64,000 nucleotides of DNA. Source: Rhizobium croatiense. GTDB taxonomy: Bacteria > Pseudomonadota > Alphaproteobacteria > Rhizobiales > Rhizobiaceae. The DNA lies in NCBI RefSeq assembly GCF_019793465.1, contig NZ_JAILYJ010000002.1, forward strand, positions 496,001 through 560,000. The letters are read 5' to 3'. The position numbers and the translations under genes were made by a program. The notes beneath the pieces are model-generated. The model worked only from the letters and a program-made list of their open reading frames with translations, made no database searches and was not told where the DNA came from. This document shows, piece by piece, positions 34,823-42,399 of this stretch (its first letter is position 1; each line of letters starts with the position of its first letter).

Positions 34823-35602
34823 TTACCGCTTCGGCGCGACGAGGCAGAAGAAGGCGCCCTGCGGGTCGGTGGCCTGGATGATCCAGCTGCCGCCGGGGAC
34901 TTCCATCGGGCCGTTGACGACCTTGCCGCCGCCCGAGGTGACGCGTTCGATCGCGGCATCGAGGGTGGGCACGATGAAATAATAGCACCAGAAGGGCATC
35001 GGCATGTTGTCGGGCTTGGTCATCATGCCGCCGGTCTGCCGGCCGTCATGGGCGAAGATGTAGTAGACGCCCATCGCGCCCATATCCATCTCGCTGTCCT
35101 TGGTCCAGCCGAACAGCTTGGTATAGAAGGCAAGTGCGTCCTTGCCGTTGCCGGAATAAAGCTCGCGCCAGCCGATGTTGCCTGGCGCGTCGAAGGCCAG
35201 TTCAGGCCAGCTCTGTTCCATCGGCGCCGGCGTCATGATGCAGAGCACCGCGCCATGCGGATCGGCAACGACGGCGAAACGGCCGATGGTCGGGATGTCT
35301 TCCGGCGGACGGCGGACAGCACCGCCATTGGCGGCGAAATCCTTTGCCGACTGGTCGACGTCATCGACGCCGACATAGCCCGTCCAGTTCGGCGGAATGC
35401 CCTGGCCTTCGAGTTCGGCCGGAAATTCCATCAGGCCGCCGACGCCGATGCCGTTCGCCTCGAAGACCGTATAGGTCGGCATGCCCTCGACCTTCATTTC
35501 CGAGGTGGTCCAGCCGACGACGGAGCTGTAGAATTTCGCGGCGGCTGCGGTGTCGGGGGTCATCAGCTCGCACCAGATAAACTTTCCATGCGTCTTCGAC
35601 AT
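34823..35602 (-). CDS. VOC-family protein with two glyoxalase-like domains
   Basis: Protein of 259 residues built of two tandem betaalphabetabetabeta modules (about 5-125 and 135-258: FIWCELMTPDTAAAAKFYSSVVGWT and IGWRELYSGNGKDALAFYTKLFGWT). Each has the pattern of antibiotic-resistance/glyoxalase proteins. The metal ligands are poorly conserved, so the catalytic role is unclear. AGGGAG precedes ATG 35602. It is the last gene of a three-gene set (DUF899, DUF1579, VOC) divergent from a MarR regulator. Confidence 0.85.
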   Translation of the reverse strand: MSKTHGKFIWCELMTPDTAAAAKFYSSVVGWTTSEMKVEGMPTYTVFEANGIGVGGLMEFPAELEGQGIPPNWTGYVGVDDVDQSAKDFAANGGAVRRPPEDIPTIGRFAVVADPHGAVLCIMTPAPMEQSWPELAFDAPGNIGWRELYSGNGKDALAFYTKLFGWTKDSEMDMGAMGVYYIFAHDGRQTGGMMTKPDNMPMPFWCYYFIVPTLDAAIERVTSGGGKVVNGPMEVPGGSWIIQATDPQGAFFCLVAPKR

Positions 35603-35652
35603 AGAACTCTCCCTTTTCTGACGCCTCTGCGATGCTTGCGGCGCCGTGATTG

Positions 35653-36120
35653 TCAGATCTTGCGGGTGTAATGCGCTTCCATGAACTGCTTCCAGGAGCC
35701 GTCGGCCTGTCTGGCGCTGGAGGTGAAGGTGCGGTGATCGGGGTTGATGAAGGTGATCTGCTCGCGGTAATCGGCCAGGCCCTCGCCATTGAGGTCGGGT
35801 CCCGTCGTATAGAGGTCGAGCACGTTGCCGGAGGCATCGACCTCGCCTTCATAGACCCACATGAAGTCCATCATCGAGCCGATCCAGCTGCCGACATACT
35901 TGCCCTTTTCGGCGTTGTAGCCGAGCGTCAGGATCGTGGTGGCCTGTTTACCGTCGGGCATGCGGCCGTGCCCTTCGGCGACGAACCAGATTCCGTGCAG
36001 CGAGCGGACGGTCTCCGTCCAGTCGTCGCTGCCGCCCATCTCGGGTGCGGTGACGCTCCAGTCGCCGACCAGTCGTTCCAGGAAGGAATGTTCCTTCAGC
36101 ACTTCAGCCGTCTTCATCAT
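35653..36120 (-). CDS. DUF1579-family protein
   Basis: Protein of 155 residues, all-beta lipocalin-like pattern with HSFLERLVGDWSVT at the start and HGIWFVAEGHGRMPDG in the middle. DUF1579 proteins have no assigned reaction. It lies 50 bases upstream of the VOC gene on the same strand, and VOC, DUF1579 and DUF899 genes often travel together in soil bacteria. The first codons are ATG ATG; either may be used. Confidence 0.8.
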   Translation of the reverse strand: MMKTAEVLKEHSFLERLVGDWSVTAPEMGGSDDWTETVRSLHGIWFVAEGHGRMPDGKQATTILTLGYNAEKGKYVGSWIGSMMDFMWVYEGEVDASGNVLDLYTTGPDLNGEGLADYREQITFINPDHRTFTSSARQADGSWKQFMEAHYTRKI

Positions 36121-36157
36121 CCTCTTCTCCCTTCAGGTGATGGCGACGCCTGTTCTT

Positions 36158-36212
36158 AGAGCATGCGTCGTCCGGAAACCGCCCCACGGATTTCGGCATC
36201 ATGTGCCTGCTC
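36158..36212. repeat. RIME-like palindrome, family E (degenerate copy)
   Basis: AGAGCATGCGTCGTCCGG, AAACCGC, then TTTCGGCATCATG repeats the order of the element at 38409-38458 with several mismatches. It fills the gap between the DUF1579 and DUF899 genes and touches the DUF899 stop. Confidence 0.6.
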
Positions 36213-36939
36213 AGTGACAGCAGGATGGCGCCGTTTGAGCGTCCTCATATTCGTCATGGCGGCGCACGAAATCCATCGTGCCCTGCTCGTTGCGGCCCTT
36301 CGGCGCGCGGTCGAGGATCATCAAAGTGCTGATCAGTTCCTCCGGCCCGCGGGCATAACTCGAATAGGTATGAAAGACCTCGCCCTTGTCGTTGCGGTAG
36401 AAGGCGCTGAGGCCCGGCAGTTCGTCGTGGGCCTCTGCCGGCTCAATAGCAGTGAAATTGTAGAAGACCTTGTCTTTGGCAAGGTCCTCGGGGGTGAAAG
36501 AGACGTGATAATCGAAATTGAAATCGCTGCCGAAGGACGAGACCCAGGGAAATTTCCAGCCCATTCGCCTCTTATAGGCGGCGATCTTCTCAAGCGGCGC
36601 CCGCGAAACGGCGACCCAGGTGACGTCGTGATGGTTCAGATGCGGCAGGGCGCCGTCCACGTGATCGGCGAGGAACGAGCAGCCGGGGCAGCCGGCCTCC
36701 CAATCCGGGCCGAGCATGAAATGATAGATCAGCAGCTGGCTGCGGCCGTCGAAGAGATCGGCGAGCGACTTCTTTCCCTCGGGCGTATCGAAGACATAAT
36801 CCTTGTCGACCCTCACCCAGGGCAGCGCCATACGGGCGGCGTTGACGCTGTCGCGCAGCTTCGTCGCCTCCTTTTCCTTCAAGAGCAGGGCGCGGCGGGC
36901 CTCCAGCCATTGCTCGCGAGAAACAAGTTCGTTCTGCAT
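36211..36939 (-). CDS. DUF899 thioredoxin-like protein
   Basis: Protein of 242 residues. The core is thioredoxin-like (LLIYHFMLGPDWEAGCPGCSFLADHVDG) with a C-P-G-C active-site-like pair near residue 81; KFPWVSSFGSDFNFDYHVSF is a DUF899 hallmark. It ends in APSCCH. A thiol-redox role is suggested, but the substrate is unknown. Start ATG 36939 is favoured by the conserved N terminus; GGAGGAGG is about ten bases upstream. It is the first gene of the set running to the VOC protein. Confidence 0.85.
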   Translation of the reverse strand: MQNELVSREQWLEARRALLLKEKEATKLRDSVNAARMALPWVRVDKDYVFDTPEGKKSLADLFDGRSQLLIYHFMLGPDWEAGCPGCSFLADHVDGALPHLNHHDVTWVAVSRAPLEKIAAYKRRMGWKFPWVSSFGSDFNFDYHVSFTPEDLAKDKVFYNFTAIEPAEAHDELPGLSAFYRNDKGEVFHTYSSYARGPEELISTLMILDRAPKGRNEQGTMDFVRRHDEYEDAQTAPSCCH

Positions 36940-36990
36940 GGAATGCGCCCTCCTCCGGCGTCGCCGGCGAGCCGGCCCATCTCCTTCTCC

Positions 36991-37019
36991 TTGACTAGAA
37001 AGATTGATATCAATATAAA
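36991..37019 (+). promoter_or_regulatory. marR promoter with operator in spacer; predicted leaderless start
   Basis: TTGACT (36991-36996), a 17-base spacer and TATAAA (37014-37019) form a near-consensus promoter. The palindrome ATTGATATCAAT (37003-37014) lies in the spacer and touches the -10. Transcription should start near 37026, the A of an in-frame ATG. The same dyad is placed to block the divergent DUF899 operon. Confidence 0.7.
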
Positions 37020-37025
37020 ATGGCC

Positions 37026-37544
37026 ATGTCAAATTCGGTTGAAATTCCTTTTTCTACAACGCTGCTGGTGCGCGACACCTGCCTCTGCCTGCATGCGCAA
37101 CGAGCGGCGCGGGCGCTCGCCCGGCTGTTCGACGACGCATTGCGGCCGGCGGGGCTGACCAACGGGCAGTTTTCGCTGATGATGTCGCTGAACCGACCGG
37201 AGCCGCCGCCGATGGGGCCGGTCGCAGCCCTGCTCGCCATGGACCAGACGACGCTGACGGCGGCGCTGAAGCCCTTACAGCGCAAGGGCTGGGTGAGCGT
37301 GATGGAAAATCCGAAGGACAGGCGCGGCCGGCTGCTCGTGCTCACCGGCGAGGGCAAGGCGGCGCTGGCAAGGGCGCTGCCGATCTGGAAAGAGACGCAT
37401 GCGGCGCTCGACCAAAAGCTCCCGGATGGAAGTTCCGCGCGGCTGCGGCAGGATCTGCAGACGGTGTCGGGGATGACGGACGAGACGCCGAAGCCGGCCG
37501 CTCGCCGTGCCGGCCGAGTCACAGCGCGCGTGATGGCCGAGTAG
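37026..37544 (+). CDS. MarR-family regulator
   Basis: Winged-helix protein of 172 residues: N-terminal dimer helix (LCLHAQRAARALARLFDDAL), HTH (PMGPVAALLAMDQTTLTAALKPLQRKGWV) and wing (ENPKDRRGRLLVLTGEG). Two cysteines, D-T-C-L-C near residue 19, could serve as thiol switches. No ribosome site precedes either in-frame ATG (37020, 37026), and the promoter at 36991-37019 predicts a leaderless mRNA from 37026. It likely represses itself and the divergent DUF899-DUF1579-VOC set. Confidence 0.85.
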   Translation: MSNSVEIPFSTTLLVRDTCLCLHAQRAARALARLFDDALRPAGLTNGQFSLMMSLNRPEPPPMGPVAALLAMDQTTLTAALKPLQRKGWVSVMENPKDRRGRLLVLTGEGKAALARALPIWKETHAALDQKLPDGSSARLRQDLQTVSGMTDETPKPAARRAGRVTARVMAE

Positions 37545-37605
37545 AGCTCACTGAGCATGCCTTGGAGTCGAGAAATCGCTTCGTTTCCAGCGATGCGACC
37601 GGAGT

Positions 37606-37713
37606 GTGGGTGCTCGGGTCAACCCGAGCACGACGGAGATTGAGGAGCAGGATCGGCTGGAGGCGAGAGGCCTCCCCTTGCTCCGTCGTCCTCGGGCTTG
37701 ACCCGAGGACCCA
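37606..37713. repeat. Inverted repeat, family D (copy 2)
   Basis: Two hairpins of the form CTCGGGTCAACCCGAG and CCTCGGGCTTGACCCGAGG, with flanking CGACGGAG and CTCCGTCG, match the plan of the element at 10145-10237. It lies downstream of marR and may help end its transcription. Confidence 0.65.
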
Positions 37714-37741
37714 TGCTGCGAGCCCTGCTTTCATGTCAGCA

Positions 37742-37782
37742 GCAAGAAAGCGACGGCCCCGACCGAAGCCGCAGACCGTCGC
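37742..37782 (-). terminator. Intrinsic terminator of ohr
   Basis: GCGACGG (37750-37756) pairs with CCGTCGC (37776-37782). On the minus strand the stem is followed by TTTCTTGCT, about 20 bases after the ohr stop codon. Confidence 0.65.
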
Positions 37783-37802
37783 CGCAGTTTTGCTGAGCGG
37801 GA

Positions 37803-38225
37803 TCAGGCAACCGTCACCGGAACTTCGGTCGAAGTGCGCATGGCGTGGCTGTAGGGGCAGACGATGTGGGCGGCGGCGGCGAGCTTTTCGGCGGTTTCGC
37901 GGTCGAGGCCGGGAATGTTGACGGTCAGGGCCACTTCGATGCCGAAGCCGGCGCCGTCTTCGCGCGGGCCGATGCCGACTTTGGCGGAGACCGTCGTTTC
38001 CTCCGGAATCTTGACCTTCTGCTGGCCCGCGACAAATTTCAGGGCACCGAGGAAGCAGGCGGAATAGCCGGCGGCGAAAAGCTGTTCGGGATTGGTGCCC
38101 GTCGCACCGTCGCCACCGAGCTCCTTGGGAACGGTCAGCGTCACGTCCAGGACGCCGTTATCGGAAACGGCGCGGCCGGCGCGACCGCCGGTGGCAGAGG
38201 CTTGGGTCGTATAGAGAATAGGCAT
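37803..38225 (-). CDS. ohr: Organic hydroperoxide resistance protein Ohr
   Basis: Thiol peroxidase of 140 residues that reduces fatty-acid and other organic hydroperoxides. The two catalytic cysteines are in place: FAAGYSACFLGAL (near residue 57) and HIVCPYSHAMR (near 123), with Arg in GGRAGRAVS near the N terminus and Glu in NPEQLF. Start ATG 38225 fits family length; the longer frame to 38315 would run through the operator. It is divergent from ohrR, with an OhrR box and two palindromic repeats between. Confidence 0.95.
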   Translation of the reverse strand: MPILYTTQASATGGRAGRAVSDNGVLDVTLTVPKELGGDGATGTNPEQLFAAGYSACFLGALKFVAGQQKVKIPEETTVSAKVGIGPREDGAGFGIEVALTVNIPGLDRETAEKLAAAAHIVCPYSHAMRTSTEVPVTVA

Positions 38226-38276
38226 GACAATCTCCTTTGGTTGGCCCTTCGATCGGGGTTGGATTTTTAATATCGA

Positions 38277-38289
38277 ACAATTAAATTGT
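38277..38289. promoter_or_regulatory. OhrR operator
   Basis: ACAATT-A-AATTGT is a 13-bp inverted repeat 52 bases upstream of ohr. The AATT-centred dyad is the known operator type of OhrR, whose gene is divergent here. Confidence 0.82.
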
Positions 38290-38347
38290 ACGCAAGTGAA
38301 TTTTGCAAATTGCATTTGGACGTCGAAAGGAAGACAATCGCAGCCTC

Positions 38348-38397
38348 AGAGCAGGATGATTTCAGGCAGGCTCGGCCTAAAATCTGAATCCTGCTCT
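38348..38397. repeat. Palindromic element between ohr and ohrR (1)
   Basis: AGAGCAGGAT (38348-38357) and ATCCTGCTCT (38388-38397) are exact inverted arms, with inner AGG/CCT pairing. Member of the GAGCA-type rhizobial repeats. Confidence 0.7.
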
Positions 38398-38408
38398 ACG
38401 TCAAAGTG

Positions 38409-38458
38409 AGAGCATGATGTCGTCCGAAAACCGCTCACACTTTTCGGCATCATGCTCT
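38409..38458. repeat. Palindromic element between ohr and ohrR (2), family E
   Basis: AGAGCATGATG (38409-38419) and CATCATGCTCT (38448-38458) are exact arms, with inner CCGAAAA/TTTTCGG. It ends 12 bases before the ohrR start and may affect its mRNA leader. Confidence 0.72.
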
Positions 38459-38470
38459 GGGATGGTGGAT

Positions 38471-38950
38471 ATGAAAGCGCAAACGGCAAAGACGATGGAG
38501 ATACCGGAGGAGGAGAAGCGGCTGGAAAAGCAGCTGTGCTTCGCGGTCTACGCGACGGCGCACGCATTCACCCGCGCCTACAAGCCGATCCTCGACAGGG
38601 TCGGCCTCACCTATCCGCAATATCTGGTGATGCTGGTACTGTGGGAGCGCAGCGAACTGCCGGTGAAGACGATCGGCGAGCAGCTGGATCTCGATTCCGG
38701 GACGCTGTCGCCATTGTTGAAGCGACTGGAACAGGGCGGGCTGATCAAGCGCATCCGCGACCTGCGCGACGAGCGCCAGGTGATCGTGTCGCTGACCCCG
38801 AAGGGCCAGGCGATGAAGGCCGAGGTCGATACGATCATGACGGCGATCGGACAAGCCGCCGGCTGCACGCTGGAGGAACTGGGTGAGATGCGCGACATGC
38901 TGCATCGGCTGCGGGCCAATCTCGGCCGGGCCGGCCTCGCCGGGGGCTGA
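38471..38950 (+). CDS. ohrR: OhrR, MarR-family peroxide-sensing repressor
   Basis: Repressor of 159 residues. The peroxide-sensing cysteine is Cys23 in KQLCFAVYATAHAFTRAYKP, the hallmark of OhrR, and the HTH/wing reads LPVKTIGEQLDLDSGTLSPLLKRLEQGGLIKRIRDLRDERQV. Oxidation by organic hydroperoxides releases DNA and induces ohr. A further Cys in AAGCTLEEL near residue 138 could give a two-Cys mechanism. Start choice among ATG 38414, 38462 and 38471 is uncertain; 38471 gives family length and avoids the repeat. Confidence 0.93.
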   Translation: MKAQTAKTMEIPEEEKRLEKQLCFAVYATAHAFTRAYKPILDRVGLTYPQYLVMLVLWERSELPVKTIGEQLDLDSGTLSPLLKRLEQGGLIKRIRDLRDERQVIVSLTPKGQAMKAEVDTIMTAIGQAAGCTLEELGEMRDMLHRLRANLGRAGLAGG

Positions 38951-38980
38951 GCCCTCCTCCCGAACCTTCCGCGCCGAAGA

Positions 38981-39214
38981 TTACGACCGCGGCTGAGCGG
39001 GTTTGGCCGGCGACCGGCGCTTCTTTGCCGGCGTCGCTTCCGCGCCGTTTTCGGCCGCCTGCTGCAGACGGAGCGCCCGCAGCTTTTCCGTCTTCTTGTC
39101 GCGGGCGGAGGCCTCGGCCGCGATAATGGCGCGTGCCGTGTGATCGGTGGCTTCCGCCTTGTCGCGGGGCGACAGCTTGGCGGGATTGAAGAATTCTCCC
39201 TTGGTGGCGGTCAT
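38981..39214 (-). CDS. Small basic protein of unknown function
   Basis: Protein of 77 residues: an N-terminal motif FFNPAKLSPRDKAEATDHTARAII, then a charged helix and a Lys/Pro-rich tail (PAKKRRSPAKPAQPRS) that could contact nucleic acid. The ATG at 39214 follows GAAAGGGG. No named domain recognised. It lies downstream of rpsU on the same strand with 129 bases between. Confidence 0.65.
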   Translation of the reverse strand: MTATKGEFFNPAKLSPRDKAEATDHTARAIIAAEASARDKKTEKLRALRLQQAAENGAEATPAKKRRSPAKPAQPRS

Positions 39215-39343
39215 GTGCCCCTTTCCCAGGTAACGACAGTGTTTGAGCCGTGGCTCCGTAGCGCAAGAGCCGTGATTCCTTGGCCGGGCCGCAATCCACG
39301 GCCGGCCGGGATTCCACGTTGGCCGCGATGCCGCGGCCGGGGA

Positions 39344-39580
39344 TTAGCGGGCGCGAAGAACCTTCTTCGGCGCCGGCAGCAGGCCTTCACGCTGCAGCTT
39401 CTTGCGGGCAAGCTTGCGCTGGCGGCGAATGGCTTCGGCTTTTTCGCGGGCGCGTTTCTCGGAGGGCTTCTCGAAGGCGCTGCGCGCTTTCATTTCCCGG
39501 AACAGACCTTCCCGCTGCATCTTTTTCTTGAGCACGCGCAGTGCCTGATCGACGTTGTTATCCCTGACGAGTACCTGCAA
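39344..39580 (-). CDS. rpsU: 30S ribosomal protein S21, TTG start
   Basis: Protein of 78 residues, small-subunit protein S21, which aids initiation. The sequence [24 protein letters not shown] and [19 protein letters not shown] is the standard alphaproteobacterial S21. Alignment to the usual M-Q-V-L-V start puts the initiation codon at TTG 39580, with AAAGGA seven bases upstream; ATG codons farther out add an unlikely Arg run. A TTG start may limit its expression. Confidence 0.93.
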   Translation of the reverse strand: MQVLVRDNNVDQALRVLKKKMQREGLFREMKARSAFEKPSEKRAREKAEAIRRQRKLARKKLQREGLLPAPKKVLRAR

Positions 39581-39634
39581 GATGATATCCTTTCTTCGGC
39601 GGCGACGCCGCACTGTCCATAATAAAACGCGGGG

Positions 39635-39919
39635 CTATTTCCCGATCCTGATGCTCGATAGTTTGAGCCAGGACCCGGCGCCGTCCGACTTGGCCACCGC
39701 CTCGGGGGACGCCTCGCATGGTGATTTCCCGGTATCGATGTCGGCCTCGGTGATGCGGCGTTCGAAATTCTCGGCGTCAAACCGGACGCGATATTGCACA
39801 TGCCCGTGGTCGTTGGGCAGAATGCTGGCGATCCGGCATCGCTTCTCGGCTTTCGCGGTGCGCGTGAGGCCGGATTTCAGCACGATCGTGTCGCCGACTT
39901 TGTAGTTTGGCCTGCCCAT
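39635..39919 (-). CDS. Hypothetical protein with KOW/SH3-like start
   Basis: Protein of 94 residues. The beginning GRPNYKVGDTIVLKSGLTRTAKAEKRCRI and HGHVQYRVRFDAENFERRI suggest a small beta-barrel, as in SH3-like folds, but I recognise no named family. AGGGAC precedes ATG 39919. It lies 54 bases upstream of rpsU on the same strand, so the two may be co-transcribed. Confidence 0.65.
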   Translation of the reverse strand: MGRPNYKVGDTIVLKSGLTRTAKAEKRCRIASILPNDHGHVQYRVRFDAENFERRITEADIDTGKSPCEASPEAVAKSDGAGSWLKLSSIRIGK

Positions 39920-40100
39920 TGCAGTGTCCCTCAACTCTTCGGCTGTTCAATTGGTCGATCAAAGGCCGCGATCAAAGCAAAAAGGCCGGGCGCGGACCCG
40001 ACCTCTTCCCGTCACTCAGCCCTTCCGCTGCCAGTCTGGTAAGCTCGCTGCCAGTACATCCGTGGTCAGCTCGCTGTCACATCCGTGGCCAGCCAAAGTG

Positions 40101-40145
40101 CTACAGCGTCCTTTGCCCGTCTTAAAAAGACGCGCGGCGCTGTAG
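40101..40145 (-). terminator. Nested hairpin downstream of the cold-shock gene
   Basis: CTACAGCG (40101-40108) pairs with CGCTGTAG (40138-40145), and CGTCTT (40118-40123) with AAGACG (40127-40132). The structure begins 14 bases after the cold-shock stop codon. It resembles a common rhizobial palindrome and may serve as terminator. Confidence 0.6.
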
Positions 40146-40158
40146 GGCGAATGACAAA

Positions 40159-40368
40159 TCATGCGGCCTGAAGGTTGTCGGCCGCGTTCTTGCCCGAGCG
40201 CTTGTCGCGGACGAGGTCGTAACGGACCTTCTGACCTTCGGTGAGTTCGCGCATGCCGGCGCGTTCGACTGCCGAAATGTGGACGAAAACGTCCGTGGAA
40301 CCATCATCGGGCTGGATGAAGCCGAAACCCTTGGTACCATTGAACCACTTGACGACGCCTGAATTCAT
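40159..40368 (-). CDS. cspA: Cold-shock domain protein
   Basis: OB-fold RNA/DNA-binding protein of 69 residues. RNP1 is K-G-F-G-F-I and RNP2 is V-F-V-H-I, both intact, in the order [20 protein letters not shown]...[13 protein letters not shown]. Such proteins melt mRNA structure at low temperature or act as general RNA chaperones. The 246-base spacer upstream (40369-40614) holds no gene and probably includes a long 5' leader, as is usual for csp genes. The exact paralogue cannot be named with certainty. Confidence 0.92.
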   Translation of the reverse strand: MNSGVVKWFNGTKGFGFIQPDDGSTDVFVHISAVERAGMRELTEGQKVRYDLVRDKRSGKNAADNLQAA

Positions 40369-40614
40369 AACGATCTCCTTTCAACCGTTTGTGTGCGCCC
40401 GGGAAGGATGTCCGCGGGCAATATCGATGTTGAGACGAGATCTGACGAAGCGCTCTTGGCGCATGGGCAAAGGTCACAAGCAAAATTCGATAGGCACCAT
40501 GTAGGCCTTTTGTCGAATTAAGCAATGCTAAATCAGAAATAAAACTTTTCCGAGCGGGGAATTGCCAGGCGAAAGAGAGGCAGAGGCGGCCGGCCGGCGG
40601 CCGCCCCGGCGGCA

Positions 40615-41349
40615 TCATTGCCAGACGACAATCGGCGCCTTCGTCGGAACGCGGTCATAGAGATCGATGATATCCTGGTTCAGCAGCCGGACACAGCCCG
40701 AGGAGACGGCCTTGCCGATCGAGCGCCAGTCGGGATTGCCGTGCAGGCGGTAGAGCGTGTCCTCGCCGTTCGAGAAGATATAGAGCGCGCGGGCACCGAG
40801 CGGGTTCTTCAGGCCGGGCTCCATGCCGCCATTCTCGATCGAATATTTGACGAGTTCCGGCTGGCGGGCGACCATTTCGTTCGGCGGCTTCCAGCGCGGC
40901 CATTTCTGACGCCATTGAATGACGCCCGATCCCTGCCAGGCAAATCCTTCGCGGCCGATGCCGACGCCGTAACGCATCGCCATGCCATCGGCCTGGACGA
41001 GATAGAGGAAGCGAGACGGCGTATCGACGACGATGGTGCCGGGCGGCTGGCCGGTGGGATCGACGACGCGCTGGCGATAGTAGCGCGGATCGATCTCCTC
41101 ATAGGGAACGGCGGGAATGAGGAAACCGCCGTCCTCGACCGGGCCGTACATGACGGCAAGTTCGGGCCCGCTCGGAACGCTCGACGCTCCCGGCGACCGG
41201 AATAGGCGCATGGGCGAACGGTAGATGATCGAGGTGCCGCCCGATGTCACGGTGTTGGCGGAGGAGGCGCAACCGGTGAGCGCAGAGGCTGCGGTCAAAG
41301 CCGAAAGGGAAAGAAAGCTACGGCGGGAAAGATGTCTATCGGAACTCAT
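40615..41349 (-). CDS. L,D-transpeptidase (YkuD), lipoprotein or Tat-type signal
   Basis: Envelope enzyme of 244 residues making 3-3 crosslinks or attaching proteins to peptidoglycan. The YkuD active site reads YRLHGNPDWRSIGKAVSSGCVRLLNQD near residues 200-225, with catalytic Cys in S-S-G-C-V-R. The N terminus has S-R-R-S-F-L-S-L and a lipobox-like L-T-G-C near residue 27, so it may be a Tat-exported lipoprotein. A related gene lies 141 bases upstream on the same strand. Confidence 0.92.
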   Translation of the reverse strand: MSSDRHLSRRSFLSLSALTAASALTGCASSANTVTSGGTSIIYRSPMRLFRSPGASSVPSGPELAVMYGPVEDGGFLIPAVPYEEIDPRYYRQRVVDPTGQPPGTIVVDTPSRFLYLVQADGMAMRYGVGIGREGFAWQGSGVIQWRQKWPRWKPPNEMVARQPELVKYSIENGGMEPGLKNPLGARALYIFSNGEDTLYRLHGNPDWRSIGKAVSSGCVRLLNQDIIDLYDRVPTKAPIVVWQ

Positions 41350-41490
41350 GACGCGGGACTGATTTCCTTTTGATGCGGGAATCCTGGGATAACGACATAA
41401 GGAAATCTATCGGCTTGCGCCAAATAAACCATAGCTTCACGCAGACGTGTTCCTGATGGAGCCGACGATATGGGCAGCGCTGTTGCAGCG

Positions 41491-42297
41491 CTACATCACA
41501 ACGATCTCGGCCTTGGCGGGAAGGCGATCATAGAGATCGACGACGTCCTGGTTCAGCATGCGCACGCAGCCGGACGATGTGGCCTTGCCGATCGACTGCC
41601 AGTCGGGCGTACCGTGGATGCGATAGAGCGTATCCTGCCCGTCCTTGAAGATGTACATGGCGCGCGCACCGAGCGGGTTCTGGAGCCCCGGATTCATGCC
41701 GCCGTTTTCGGCGGAAAAAGCGCGAACATCGGGCTGGCGCGAGACCATTTCGGCCGGCGGCGTCCAGCGCGGCCATTTCTGCTTCCACTGGACGACGCCG
41801 CGGCCCGACCAGGCGTAACCGTCGCGGCCGAGGCCGACGCCATAGCGCATCGCCTTGCCGCCCGCCTCGACGAAATAAAGGAAGCGCGCCTTGGTATCGA
41901 CGACGACGGTGCCGGGACGCTCGGTCGTCTGGTAATCGACCTCCTGGCGCAAGAATTGCGGCTGTACGCGGCTGACCGGGATCGACGGCAGGGTGAAATC
42001 CTCGTCGCGCAGCTCGCCATACATTGCCGCATGCACCGGATTGGTCACCGGCAGGCCATAGGTCTGGTGGAACTGGGTCTTGTAAAGCTCGCGCGTCTGC
42101 GGCACCGGCTGATCGGGGATCGGCCGCACCCGGCGCGGATCAACGCCGGGCGGCTGATAGAAGACCGGCGAGGTTTCCTGGACGAAGCGGGCGGGCGAAT
42201 CGGCGGCGACATCGGGAATGAGGATGTTGCAGCCGCTGAGCGAGGCAGCGATCATCACGAGCCCGGCAATCGGGAAGACCCGGCGCAGAAAATTCAT
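41491..42297 (-). CDS. L,D-transpeptidase (YkuD), lipoprotein
   Basis: Paralogue of 268 residues. The YkuD signature YRIHGTPDWQSIGKATSSGCVRMLNQD is intact and nearly identical to that of the next gene. The signal peptide ends in a clear lipobox L-S-G-C at residues 20-23, with no R-R pair. Compared with its neighbour it carries a longer Pro-rich region (residues 30-70). The two look like an old tandem duplication whose copies now use different export signals. Confidence 0.92.
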   Translation of the reverse strand: MNFLRRVFPIAGLVMIAASLSGCNILIPDVAADSPARFVQETSPVFYQPPGVDPRRVRPIPDQPVPQTRELYKTQFHQTYGLPVTNPVHAAMYGELRDEDFTLPSIPVSRVQPQFLRQEVDYQTTERPGTVVVDTKARFLYFVEAGGKAMRYGVGLGRDGYAWSGRGVVQWKQKWPRWTPPAEMVSRQPDVRAFSAENGGMNPGLQNPLGARAMYIFKDGQDTLYRIHGTPDWQSIGKATSSGCVRMLNQDVVDLYDRLPAKAEIVVM

Positions 42298-42399
42298 CGA
42301 ACCACCCTTATCAACGATCGGCGAGACAGCGATATCTGCCGCGACGATGGCATGCGCGGCTGGCGCGAGGCTGGTGTGGGCGCGGGAAAAGCCGCGAGA

